From: JAXGQE01 sp040766585
GTDB taxonomy: Bacteria; Bacillota; SLNR01
Direction of reading: 5' to 3'
Assembly (NCBI GenBank): GCA_040766585.1
Contig: JAXGQE010000012.1
Coordinates: 1-64,000 of the forward strand
DNA length: 64,000 bases
Both the position numbers and the translations under genes were made by a program. Under the pieces are notes generated by a model, which did no database searches, was not told the origin of the DNA, and saw nothing but the letters and a program-made list of their open reading frames with translations. Positions 7,665 through 15,470 of this stretch are shown piece by piece; the first letter of the stretch is position 1, and each line of letters opens with the position of its first letter.

Positions 7665-8429
7665 ATGCTGGAAATCAACAATCTGACCCTGACTGTTCAG
7701 GGGGATACCAAACCGTTTACCATTCTTGACGATATCAGCCTAACCATGAAAGATCATGCCCTGTATGTCATTACCGGGCCCAATGGAGGGGGAAAATCGA
7801 CCCTGGCCAAAGCCATCATGGGCATCATGCCGGCCACCTCCGGCTCCATTGTGCTGGACGGCCAGGATATTACCGGCATGACTACTTCAGAAAGAGCCCA
7901 AGCCGGGATCGGGTATGCTTTCCAGCAGCCTCCCCGGTTCAAAGGCATGACCATTCAGGAACTTCTGACCATAGCCGCCGGGGAATACCATTTTGACCGT
8001 TTGTGCAGCCTGTTGTACGATGTGGGGCTGTGTCCCCAGGATTATCTGGAGCGGGAAATGGATGCCAGCCTTTCCGGAGGGGAACTGAAGCGGATTGAGA
8101 TTGCCACCCTGCTGGCCCGGAAACCCAAAATTGCCATCTACGATGAACCGGAAGCCGGGATCGATTTGTGGAGCTTTTCCCGCCTCACCGAAACATTCAG
8201 GAATATCCACCAGAAATTTGACACCACCATTGTGCTGATTTCCCACCAGGAGCGCATTCTCAGCCTGGCCGATGAGATCATCCTGATTGCCGACGGCAAG
8301 ATCAAGGAAAAGGGATCCAAAGACCTGATCTGGCCCATGATTATGGATGAAGTAGCCTGCACATGCGGAGCAAACTGCGCTGAAGGGAGTGAACACAGTG
8401 CTGACTGCTATCGATCAAAAACTGCTTGA
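7665..8429 (+). CDS. sufC: SufC-like ATPase of a minimal Suf (SMS-type) iron-sulfur assembly system
   Basis: ABC-family cytosolic ATPase of 254 residues that drives Fe-S scaffold remodelling. It has Walker A GPNGGGKSTL, the Q-loop FQQPPRFKGM, the signature LSGGELKRIEIA, Walker B KIAIYDEPEAGIDLW and an H-loop ISHQE. SufC proteins characteristically carry SGGE(K/L)KR rather than the transporter SGGQ. The SD AAGGAGG precedes ATG 7665. Its stop lies inside the start of the SufB-like gene, so the two are translationally coupled. No SufS, SufU or SufD follows, which matches two-gene SufC/SufB systems. Confidence 0.85.
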   Translation: MLEINNLTLTVQGDTKPFTILDDISLTMKDHALYVITGPNGGGKSTLAKAIMGIMPATSGSIVLDGQDITGMTTSERAQAGIGYAFQQPPRFKGMTIQELLTIAAGEYHFDRLCSLLYDVGLCPQDYLEREMDASLSGGELKRIEIATLLARKPKIAIYDEPEAGIDLWSFSRLTETFRNIHQKFDTTIVLISHQERILSLADEIILIADGKIKEKGSKDLIWPMIMDEVACTCGANCAEGSEHSADCYRSKTA

Positions 8430-9318
8430 AACTGTAGCGGACTTGCATAAGATTCCCGCCGGGGCATACAACATCCGCAAAGACGGAGAGAGTGTCGGTC
8501 GTTCCTCTTCGGCCAATATTGACATTATCCCCAAAAAAGATCAGCCGGGGATTGATGTAATCATCAAACCGGGCACCAAAAATGAAAGCGTGCATATTCC
8601 CGTTATTCTAACGGCGGAAGGCATGCACGACAAGGTTTACAATACTTTTGACATTGGTGAGGATTCCGATGTGGTGATCATTGCCGGATGCGGGATCCAC
8701 AGCGAAAGCAGCAGTGAATCCAAGCATGAAGGGGTCCATACCTTCATTATCCGAAAAGGGGCACGGCTGCGTTATGTGGAAAAACACTATGGGGAAGGCC
8801 CCGGTACCGGAAAGCGGGTGCTGGATCCGCAGACCATCCTGGAACTCCATGAAAACGCCTGGGCTGAACTGGATCTCATCCAGATTCGGGGCGTGGACAA
8901 CACTGTCCGAACGACGGAAGCGGTTTTGCATAAAGGAGCTTTTTTGCTGACTTCTGAAAAAATGCTGACCCATGGAGATCAGAAAGCCGAATCAAAAACC
9001 ACCGTCCGGCTGGTGGGGGAAGATTCCTCCGCCCAGATCATCTCCCGCTCGGTGGCACAGGATCAGTCGTTCCAGATTTTCTATCCCCAGATCATTGGCG
9101 AAAACAAATGCTCGGGACATGTCCAGTGTGATTCCATCATTATGGACAGCGCCCAGATCCGATCCATCCCGGAAGTGGCAGCCTACCATCCGGACGCAAC
9201 CCTGGTCCATGAAGCCGCCATCGGGAAAATTGCAGGCGAACAGATGATCAAACTGATGACGCTGGGCTTATCCGAAAAAGAGGCGGAAGACACCATTCTG
9301 GCCGGTTTTCTGAAATAG
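8398..9318 (+). CDS. sufB: SufB/SufD-like scaffold of a minimal Suf (SMS-type) system
   Basis: SufBD-core beta-helix protein of about 306 residues, shorter than classical SufB (around 470) because the N-terminal extension is missing. Family hallmarks are HTFIIRKGARLRYVEKHYG, the glycine-histidine rich middle, and the C-terminal HPDATLVHEAAIGKIAGEQ followed by GLSEKEAE, which is the SufC-binding end. I chose GTG 8398 because the SD AAGGGAG sits about 8 nt upstream; GTG 8389 is in frame but too close to it. With SufC it should assemble [4Fe-4S] clusters. The standard machinery may lie elsewhere in the genome. Confidence 0.82.
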   Translation: MLTAIDQKLLETVADLHKIPAGAYNIRKDGESVGRSSSANIDIIPKKDQPGIDVIIKPGTKNESVHIPVILTAEGMHDKVYNTFDIGEDSDVVIIAGCGIHSESSSESKHEGVHTFIIRKGARLRYVEKHYGEGPGTGKRVLDPQTILELHENAWAELDLIQIRGVDNTVRTTEAVLHKGAFLLTSEKMLTHGDQKAESKTTVRLVGEDSSAQIISRSVAQDQSFQIFYPQIIGENKCSGHVQCDSIIMDSAQIRSIPEVAAYHPDATLVHEAAIGKIAGEQMIKLMTLGLSEKEAEDTILAGFLK

Positions 9319-9335
9319 ATCCCTGAAGATAGTAT

Positions 9336-9366
9336 GAAGCGGGCTCATGGGCCCGCTTCTGTCATT
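9336..9366. terminator. bidirectional terminator between sufB and rubredoxin
   Basis: GAAGCGGGC / GCCCGCTTC 9-bp perfect stem with a 6-nt loop, followed by TGTCATTT on the plus strand, between two convergent genes. Confidence 0.65.
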
Positions 9367-9482
9367 TAGCCGTCTTTTACTTCTTCGAAATCTTCCTTGG
9401 GGGCTCCGCATACCGGGCATTCTTCCGGTGGTTCTTCCCCTTCATGGATGTAGCCGCACACTGTGCAGACCCATTTTTTCAT
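9366..9482 (-). CDS. very short rubredoxin-like protein (38 aa)
   Basis: Small iron protein, translated by hand: MKKWVCTVCGYIHEG then ECPVCGAP and an acidic tail. The two CxxCG knuckles (Cys6/9 and Cys23/26) are the rubredoxin iron site. It is 38 residues against about 52-54 for normal rubredoxins, since the spacing between knuckles is trimmed to 13 residues. This is like the C-terminal domain of rubrerythrins. The start at 9482 has the SD AGGAGGG with good spacing. It is probably a single-electron carrier, perhaps for flavoproteins or peroxide defence. Its partner is not in view. Confidence 0.85.
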   Translation of the reverse strand: MKKWVCTVCGYIHEGEEPPEECPVCGAPKEDFEEVKDG

Positions 9483-9590
9483 AGCTTCAACCCTCCTCGT
9501 ATCGGATCCAAAGATAAGGGTAGATATTCTCCCTGTATTTCATAAACCCTTCCAGGTAGCGTTTCAGTTTATTTTAGCAAATGACCCCAG

Positions 9591-9606
9591 ACAAAACTGT
9601 CTGTGG
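9591..9606. other. small hairpin in the rubredoxin-9684 intergenic region
   Basis: CAGACA-AAAC-TGTCTG, a 6-bp stem in the roughly 200-nt divergent spacer. No U-tract follows. I see no gene in this spacer. Confidence 0.3.
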
Positions 9607-9683
9607 AATGCCGGAAGGAGGGAAACCCTATTTCCTGTCGTATGTCTTAGGATAGAATCCAAATCCTTGATGGAGTGATCCCC

Positions 9684-10268
9684 ATGAGTCTGAAAGAAAT
9701 CATTCTGTATTTTTTCCCTTTTACAACCAGCGAAGCCTACATGGCGCTGGCTCCTTTTATTGCCTCGGCCCTGGTCCTGGGCGCTGCCGGTGCCCTGGGT
9801 ACTCTGGTGACCGGACGATATGTAGCCGGTCGGGTATCCAAGGCCTACGGCCGATCCGTTCGTTCCAGAAAACGCCGGGCGTCCGACTCCCGCCGATCCA
9901 GCGCACAAGTCCCGACCAAATACCGATCCGATGACCCTCGCCGCATTTCCCCCCGGGATGTGCGGATGCTCATTCTTTTTATCCTGACATTGTCCATTCT
10001 GACCGGCAGTGTGCTGGGTCTGTCCGCTGCCTATCTGGATATATCCCGCCGCGACCCGGTTTCCGGATTGTACCAGATCCAGAGTGTTCATGCCCAGCCC
10101 GCGGGTCAGGGAATGATTCAGGTGGTTCACCTGTACAGTCAGGAAAAGGTCACACTCTTTTTCCGGCGATCCTCCTCCATGGAACAGCCCTTAGAACGGG
10201 GCCGTTACCGACTGGAGTACCTGCCCAGAACCCGGATGCTTACCCATATCGAAGCACTGACTCCGTAA
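9684..10268 (+). CDS. hypothetical two-segment membrane protein
   Basis: I do not recognise this 194-residue protein. The start ATG 9684 has TGGAG about 8 nt upstream. A first hydrophobic segment lies at about residues 13-40 (APFIASALVLGAAGALGT) and a second at about 95-120 (MLILFILTLSILTGSVLG). The loop between them is strongly basic (RSVRSRKRRASDSRRSS), so it should be cytoplasmic. The C-terminal part (about 75 residues) then lies outside the membrane and is predicted to fold as short beta-strands. It faces the rubredoxin gene divergently and converges on a LiaF-like gene. No function is proposed. Confidence 0.6.
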   Translation: MSLKEIILYFFPFTTSEAYMALAPFIASALVLGAAGALGTLVTGRYVAGRVSKAYGRSVRSRKRRASDSRRSSAQVPTKYRSDDPRRISPRDVRMLILFILTLSILTGSVLGLSAAYLDISRRDPVSGLYQIQSVHAQPAGQGMIQVVHLYSQEKVTLFFRRSSSMEQPLERGRYRLEYLPRTRMLTHIEALTP

Positions 10269-10276
10269 CACGGATG

Positions 10277-10801
10277 TTAGGAGGAACCCCGAAATCGAAT
10301 CTCTGTGCGGCCGAACACCGTGCTGAGTTCCAGATCCAGCTGCAGTTTGGTTCCTTCTCCCCCGGTCTGCTTACCTTCCCCGAAACTGACTGTGTGGCCA
10401 TCGGGGAAAGTAATGCTCCCGAAAGCACTGGAACCGGATATCCGGTAGCTCACATCCGGATCCAGATAGATGACGGATGATGAAAATATGGTATTGACCT
10501 CCACCCGATAGGTGGCATCATTGGGCTCCAAACGGCTTACATCCACCGTTCTGGATCCAAATACCACATTGTACTCGCCGCTCTTTTGCACCGTCAATGT
10601 CCCGCCGTCGCTGAAGAACACATCGTTGTTCCCGCCGAACTGGAAATTGCCGAACAAGAAAGATAATCCAGCCATAATCAGAAATGCGCCCAGCGCCAGG
10701 CGAAATACCGGAATGTTCATCTGGAAATATTGTCTCAGTAAAAATAGCGATCCGACGATAATCAAGTATAATCCCCAAAAAATGCTGCCTGTAATGCGCA
10801 T
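10277..10801 (-). CDS. LiaF-like membrane protein with C-terminal adhesin-like domain
   Basis: Protein of 174 residues with two or three N-terminal membrane segments (about 5-25 and 30-52; FWGLYLIIVGSLFLL and LALGAFLIMAGLSFLF), then a beta-rich domain. The latter contains EYNVVFGSRTVDVS, VNTIFSSSVIYLDP and LSTVFGRTEIRF, the repeated strand pattern of the LiaF C-terminal domain. LiaF proteins inhibit or tune NarL-type sensor kinases that watch the cell envelope. The kinase/regulator pair at 13.6-15.5 kb on the same strand is a plausible partner. Confidence 0.65.
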   Translation of the reverse strand: MRITGSIFWGLYLIIVGSLFLLRQYFQMNIPVFRLALGAFLIMAGLSFLFGNFQFGGNNDVFFSDGGTLTVQKSGEYNVVFGSRTVDVSRLEPNDATYRVEVNTIFSSSVIYLDPDVSYRISGSSAFGSITFPDGHTVSFGEGKQTGGEGTKLQLDLELSTVFGRTEIRFRGSS

Positions 10802-10891
10802 AACCCTGCCTCCTTATTGGTTTCACTGTGTCATCCATATCCGACTGATTGTGGAGAAAAAAGTTCCATGGGAGCCGTGCAAATATTTATG

Positions 10892-10920
10892 TTTCCAATC
10901 TTCGGGAAAAAATATATAAT
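10892..10920 (+). promoter_or_regulatory. sigma-A-type promoter of the 10984 lipoprotein gene
   Basis: -35 TTTCCA (10892-10897), 17-nt spacer, -10 TATAAT (10915-10920), 64 nt before the start codon. Confidence 0.6.
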
Positions 10921-10983
10921 AGGGACAAGATCTTCATACTAACGGTTGGATTCACCGACCGCTAAAAAGAAAGGGGATAACGA

Positions 10984-11631
10984 ATGAGATATTCCCGTAT
11001 ACTCATCCTGATTCTTGTGCTCGCGCTCCTGATGGCAGCGACATCCTGCCGCAATGCCGTGGAAACTCCTGAAGATCAGGATCCGGATCCCAACGGCGAT
11101 AATGGAGAAACTCCCGAAGAACCCACCGATCCTGAACCGGAACCGGAACCAGAACCGGATCCCGGGCCTCCAGAGACCACTACTCTGGGCGAGATTTCTC
11201 TGGGTGACCCTGTGGATGAGGTTCTATTGAGATTCGGAAGCATGTATGAAGAAACCGTCATCGACGATGAAGCCGGATATTTCGGAGAACCCATCAACTA
11301 CTGGAACTATCAGGATCGAATTGGATTTATGGTGGGTGTTACCACCCAACAGGTCCTGCGAATTGATGTATTTGACTCCGGATATTATTCCAATCTAGGT
11401 GCCTACATTGGGCAGAAGGCGTCCGAAATACTGCCGGTTTACAGAGAATACTATGAAGAGCTGGTCAGTATCCATACGGAAGCCGTGGTTCCCGGGTGGT
11501 TCCTGGTTGAAGACGATAAGCTGCTGATTCTTCGCTTCTCGGACGGCAGTGAAGCCTCCTTTGGTGATCCCATACCGGATGATGCTCTCCTGGTGGAAAT
11601 GTCATTGGCCTATTTGGAACATTTTGATTGA
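10984..11631 (+). CDS. secreted lipoprotein with Glu/Pro/Asp linker
   Basis: Protein of 215 residues. The signal peptide MRYSRILILILVLALLMAA ends in a lipobox-like TSC with the lipidated Cys at about residue 22. A low-complexity Pro/Glu/Asp stretch (about residues 29-64, EPEPEPEPDPG) works as a spacer off the membrane, followed by a globular domain of about 150 residues. That domain begins LGEISLGDPVDEVLLRFG, like many small clostridial lipoproteins where this segment recurs as a strand-helix unit. The ligand is unknown. It has its own promoter and terminator, so it is probably monocistronic. Confidence 0.65.
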   Translation: MRYSRILILILVLALLMAATSCRNAVETPEDQDPDPNGDNGETPEEPTDPEPEPEPEPDPGPPETTTLGEISLGDPVDEVLLRFGSMYEETVIDDEAGYFGEPINYWNYQDRIGFMVGVTTQQVLRIDVFDSGYYSNLGAYIGQKASEILPVYREYYEELVSIHTEAVVPGWFLVEDDKLLILRFSDGSEASFGDPIPDDALLVEMSLAYLEHFD

Positions 11632-11650
11632 GATTTAGTAGAAGGAATAG

Positions 11651-11680
11651 AACGCTTCTTACAAGGAAGCGTTCTTTCTT
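11651..11680 (+). terminator. terminator of the 10984 lipoprotein gene
   Basis: AACGCTTC / GAAGCGTT stem with a 7-nt loop followed by CTTTCTT, 20 nt after the stop codon. Confidence 0.75.
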
Positions 11681-11704
11681 ATTCCAGCTTCTTATTCCAG
11701 CTTC
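11679..11704. repeat. 13-bp tandem duplication over a stop codon
   Basis: TTATTCCAGCTTC occurs twice in tandem (11679-11691, 11692-11704). The second copy supplies the last codons and stop of the minus-strand membrane gene; the first lies just downstream of it. Confidence 0.9.
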
Positions 11705-12195
11705 TTTTTCCGACTGTCCACCAGAACAATTTTCAGGCCATAGGCAATCAGAAGCACCGGGAAAATGTAGTTCAGATAGCGGAACGGGCGGATGCCGAAA
11801 AAGTCATTTTCAATGCTGTACACCAAAATTCCCACAGCCAAGAGAGCCGTGCCGGGGAAAATCGGCCAGATTCTTTCTCCTCGGTCCGTCGTGGACAGGT
11901 GCATGGTGTGGATCCCGTACACACCGAAAAATGCCGCCGCGAAGAAGAAAAAGAAGAATGCCGGGCTTAAGCCCCCCGTTCGGTCGCCCAGATGGGCATA
12001 CAGTGCCAGTGCCCCCACCAGAAGGCCGGGGATAATGAATCCCAGCGAACGGCTGTACAGAAAGTATGCAGTCAAAAAAGCCAGTGATAATGCAAACAGG
12101 AACCAGACTCCCGACAACCAGCCCAAGTTGGATAAAAGCAGCAGTATGCCAATTCCCACAAAAAGAACTCCGGTAAATGTATTTCGATTATTCAC
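11692..12195 (-). CDS. small polytopic membrane protein, paralogue of 12988-13488
   Basis: A 167-residue protein with four or more membrane segments and little else (for example TFTGVLFVGIGILLLLSNLG and FIIPGLLVGALALYAHLG). It resembles the protein at 12988-13488 over its whole length: both share FLIPGL-type helices, a Phe/Ala-rich segment, a short HTM/HTR loop, DxGERIWPxFPGTALL and a closing hydrophobic helix. The pair looks like a local duplication in the LiaF/NarL neighbourhood, and LiaF-type N-terminal membrane domains are the nearest family I can suggest. The function is unknown. Confidence 0.6.
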   Translation of the reverse strand: MNNRNTFTGVLFVGIGILLLLSNLGWLSGVWFLFALSLAFLTAYFLYSRSLGFIIPGLLVGALALYAHLGDRTGGLSPAFFFFFFAAAFFGVYGIHTMHLSTTDRGERIWPIFPGTALLAVGILVYSIENDFFGIRPFRYLNYIFPVLLIAYGLKIVLVDSRKKKLE

Positions 12196-12415
12196 GTTGT
12201 CACCCCCTATTTACATTCTACTCCCATTATACCCGAAAATGAACCTTTTCAATGAATATTCTTTGCATCCACCCACCCGCTGTACGAGTTCAGCGGACAT
12301 TCTGTATACTCCGGTACCGTTGAAGAAGTCTCTCCTTCTGACTCCGATGCTGCCCGGACAGTTCCATATGGATTACCGACTCGATCAGCAGTATTGATGG
12401 AGACTTATCGTCCGT

Positions 12416-12862
12416 TCATGGGATAACTCTTCGGTATTTGAACGATTCAAAGAGTGGAATCATAACCGCGAAGAACACAAAGAGCCCATAATCATGAAAG
12501 AATATCCAGAAAGACGATTGGGACGAAAAGCGATAGGCAGTCCAGATCAGCGGCAGCGAGAGGAACGAGTATAGGACTGTTGCTGCAAGAGCACTTCCGA
12601 AAAATACACTGGCCAGTCTGGCATACCGGCTGCTGTTCTTCTCAACCCGTTTTCTAGACCAGAAATAGCCGCCGATCCACACCCATACCAGATTAAGCAA
12701 AATCAGGTACCGATGCACAATGTCCATATGATGCTGCTGCAAAACCATGGGCAGCATGGGAAACAGAGTTCGATCCATCATCAAGTCTGCAACCAGGTAC
12801 AAGGCGATGACGATTCCGACAATACTACCTTTCAAGCCGTTGCTTTTTATGGTTGACACCAT
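12416..12862 (-). CDS. hypothetical four-segment membrane protein
   Basis: Unrecognised 148-residue protein. I prefer ATG 12862 since GGGGG lies 8 nt before it; the GTG at 12871 is too close. Hydrophobic segments are at about 11-30, 50-66, 87-107 and 120-140. A conserved-looking QQHHMDIVHRY lies between the first and second. There is no motif I can tie to a transport or enzymatic role. It sits between the two paralogous membrane proteins on the same strand and may be part of the same envelope-stress group. The 220-nt stretch 12196-12415 downstream holds nothing I can identify. Confidence 0.5.
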   Translation of the reverse strand: MVSTIKSNGLKGSIVGIVIALYLVADLMMDRTLFPMLPMVLQQHHMDIVHRYLILLNLVWVWIGGYFWSRKRVEKNSSRYARLASVFFGSALAATVLYSFLSLPLIWTAYRFSSQSSFWIFFHDYGLFVFFAVMIPLFESFKYRRVIP

Positions 12863-12987
12863 CGTGAACACCCCCGTTTGTTGTCCTCATTTCAATTCAG
12901 GCTGTCGAAGGACTGCGCCGTCACCGCGGACAGTGCTCCTTTCGAACCAAAGAGAAGGCTGTTGCCAGCCTCCTCTTTGTCTGAAAC

Positions 12988-13488
12988 CTACTTGGAAGAA
13001 CCGGTCCGGATATTGCGGGCGAACAAGTATACTCCGACCAGAATCAGCGCTGCGGGAAACACCATGTTGAGAGAGCGAAGGAACGGATCGCTCAGAGCAT
13101 TTCCTTCGATCCCCATCACCAAGGCGCCAACTCCCAAGAGGGCTGTTCCTGGAAAGAGGGGCCAGATTCTTTCTCCCTGATCCCCGGTCTGAATTTTTCG
13201 GGTATGCAGGGCAAACACCAGATAAAACGCGGCGGCGAAGAAGAAGAAAAGGTACGCACCGCTGACATTTTCAACCACGGTTCCCAGAGAAGCAAATGCG
13301 GCCAGGCCGCCCAGCATCAACCCCGGAATCAAAAACCCCAGATGGGCTTCTGCAATCCGATACGCGCCCAAAAATCCGACAGACAGCAGCCACAAAATCC
13401 ACAACCCGGATATCATCCCATAATTGGCAGCCAGCATCAACAATCCCAGAATGGTTAAGGATATACCACCGATAAACTGTTTATTCAT
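12988..13488 (-). CDS. small polytopic membrane protein, paralogue of 11692-12195
   Basis: A 166-residue membrane protein. ATG 13488 is preferred (AAGGAG 8 nt upstream) over GTG 13497. The order of segments matches the 11692-12195 protein: GGISLTILGLLMLAANYG, then GLWILWLLSVGFLGAYRIAE, LIPGLMLGGLAAFASLG, a Phe/Ala-rich helix, DQGERIWPLFPGTALLGVGA, and a final helix. It lies directly downstream of the NarL-type regulator with about 100 nt between, which suggests it could be a regulon member or accessory of that system. No enzymatic residues are seen. Confidence 0.6.
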   Translation of the reverse strand: MNKQFIGGISLTILGLLMLAANYGMISGLWILWLLSVGFLGAYRIAEAHLGFLIPGLMLGGLAAFASLGTVVENVSGAYLFFFFAAAFYLVFALHTRKIQTGDQGERIWPLFPGTALLGVGALVMGIEGNALSDPFLRSLNMVFPAALILVGVYLFARNIRTGSSK

Positions 13489-13588
13489 GTCGATCACTCC
13501 TTCTGTCTTCTTACCCTCATTATAGAAGAAGGATTGATCGTGTACATCTGTCTCCAGTCATAAGTTCAGTCACATCCTACCCGTGACT

Positions 13589-14266
13589 TCAGTCATGTCG
13601 GGCGGCATCCAATGCCAGCATAATCAGTTTGGATCGCTCACTGATCCCGGTTTTGTCGTAGATGGATGATACATAGTTTTTCACCGTTCCCTCGGAAATA
13701 AACAGAATTCCGGCAATTTCCCGATTGTTTTTTCCAGAAGCAATCAGTGTCAGAATTTCTTTTTCCCGGTCCGTGAGATCGTCCATCAGAGAATCTGCAC
13801 CCGATAAATTATTCTTATGATCGCCAGCATCTTTGGACTGGTTTTGCTCTGCAATCTTGGCAGCCAGGCGTCCGGCAATTTCCGATGGCATCATGGGATG
13901 ACCGGCTGCAGCATCCCGAACCGCCGCCACCAGTTTCTCCGAGGGAAGATCTTTCAGGAGATAACCGACAGCACCGTTTCGCAATGCATCCACAATGTAT
14001 TCATCATCATCAAAGGTCGTCAGGATCAGGACATGGCAGTGGGGATACTGCCGATGGATCTGGCGTGTAGCCTCCACACCGTCCATGCGGGGCATGCGGA
14101 TATCCATCAGGATCACATCCGGTTTGAGTTCCGGCACCATCTCCAGGGCCATTTCCCCGTCTTCCGCCAGACCCACCACCTGCATATCGCTTTCCATGTT
14201 CAAAATGGTCTGCAGTCCTTCCCGCATGAGCCGCTGATCATCCACGATCAAAATGCGAATTGTCAC
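13589..14266 (-). CDS. NarL/LiaR-type response regulator
   Basis: DNA-binding regulator of 225 residues. The receiver domain begins IRILIVDDQRLMREG with the phospho-acceptor Asp in DVILMDIRMPRMDG. A LuxR-type helix-turn-helix at the C-terminus reads LTDREKEILTLIASGKNNRE and SEGTVKNYVSSIYDKTG. GTG 14266 is the start (AAGGAGG upstream), overlapping the kinase stop by 4 nt (GTGA), so kinase and regulator are translationally coupled. With the LiaF-like protein and small membrane proteins nearby it probably controls an envelope-stress response. Confidence 0.88.
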   Translation of the reverse strand: MTIRILIVDDQRLMREGLQTILNMESDMQVVGLAEDGEMALEMVPELKPDVILMDIRMPRMDGVEATRQIHRQYPHCHVLILTTFDDDEYIVDALRNGAVGYLLKDLPSEKLVAAVRDAAAGHPMMPSEIAGRLAAKIAEQNQSKDAGDHKNNLSGADSLMDDLTDREKEILTLIASGKNNREIAGILFISEGTVKNYVSSIYDKTGISERSKLIMLALDAARHD

Positions 14267-15450
14267 ACAGAGTCCTCCTTCACCCATGGAATCTGGACAT
14301 CGATCTCAAAACCTTTGTCAATCTGCGACTGGAACCGCACGGAACCACCGGCCTTTTCGATTCGTTCCTGGATTCCGGTGAGACCGAATCCCCGTCGGAT
14401 CACAGCGGTGCCCTTCCCGTCGTCTTTGACGGACAACAGCAGATTGTCCCCTTCCTGCCCAATCCGAATCCACAGATTTTTTGCAGCGCCATGCCGCACC
14501 GCATTGGTCATGGCCTCCTGAATCAGGCGAAACAGGATGACCTCGGAATTGGGATCATCGGCTCGTTCCCGAATCAGGTTCACTTCCAGGTCGACCTTCA
14601 GCAAGGACTGTTCGGCCACCAGCCGATCCAACGCATCCACAAAGGAGCGACCTTCCATCATTTGGGGCCTCAACGCCTTGATGGTTCGCTTCAGTTCGCT
14701 CAGCCCTTCCCGAGTCACACCCAGGGCTTTGTCAATGTCCTGGGCAGCCTGCACAGGATCCACTGACATCCTCTTTTTCACAGCTTCCATCTGCACCACC
14801 ACAGCCGTCAGGGTATGGGCCAGCGTGTCATGGATCTCCCGGGACATGCGGACCCGTTCCTTCTCTACCGACAGCTCTTCCGCTCGCCGCATGTGTTCCA
14901 GGAGTTTGCGGTAGGTGTCTTCCAGTTCCAGATTGGTGCGGGCCAGTTTCTCTCGCTCAATGATCTGAATTCGCACCACATAGCTCATGGCGTACACGAA
15001 CAGAATGGATACCATCCAGGCAGGGGCCAGATCCATAATCACAGTCCATACCGCCTCCCCGGACTGAAGCCCCACCGTGACGGGCATGGCAAACAGCACC
15101 ATCACAGCCACGGGTATGCTGTGTGTAGGTGGAAACGCAATGGTGCACTCGGAAACGGTGACAAAGAAGAGGTAGACATAGTACCCAACCTGCACCGGTA
15201 AAAATCCAATGGCCAGAATCACCAGAATCTCCATAAGAAAACTGGCATACGTGGGCCCTGTGGCCCCGAACTTGCCGTACATGTATTCCTGCCGGAAAAA
15301 GCTGTTGCTGATCAGCAGGACAATGAGAACCGCCACGATTTCAAGACGGGCAGCGCCCAGATTCCTGACCAGCAGAAATGATACTAAAATGTATGTAATC
15401 AGCTTGATACCGGTCAGAGCCATGTTTCCTTTGCGAAACAGATCCGTCAT
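14263..15450 (-). CDS. NarL-family sensor histidine kinase (HisKA_3), LiaS/VraS-like
   Basis: Membrane kinase of 395 residues. The N-terminal 175 residues hold about five hydrophobic segments with no large extracellular domain, as in intramembrane-sensing kinases. SREIHDTLAHTLTAVV carries the phosphorylated His, RLIQEAMTNAVRHG is the N-box, VKDDGKGTA the G1 box and GFGLTGIQERIE the G2 box. Such kinases usually sense cell-wall damage through LiaF-like partners rather than a soluble ligand. The partner regulator is the next gene. Confidence 0.87.
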   Translation of the reverse strand: MTDLFRKGNMALTGIKLITYILVSFLLVRNLGAARLEIVAVLIVLLISNSFFRQEYMYGKFGATGPTYASFLMEILVILAIGFLPVQVGYYVYLFFVTVSECTIAFPPTHSIPVAVMVLFAMPVTVGLQSGEAVWTVIMDLAPAWMVSILFVYAMSYVVRIQIIEREKLARTNLELEDTYRKLLEHMRRAEELSVEKERVRMSREIHDTLAHTLTAVVVQMEAVKKRMSVDPVQAAQDIDKALGVTREGLSELKRTIKALRPQMMEGRSFVDALDRLVAEQSLLKVDLEVNLIRERADDPNSEVILFRLIQEAMTNAVRHGAAKNLWIRIGQEGDNLLLSVKDDGKGTAVIRRGFGLTGIQERIEKAGGSVRFQSQIDKGFEIDVQIPWVKEDSV

Positions 15451-15470
15451 GAACTAATGCCCTCCTCCCG

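Noticed and set aside
12196..12415. tRNA or small RNA in the gap
   Set aside because: No cloverleaf, terminator or promoter could be recognised.
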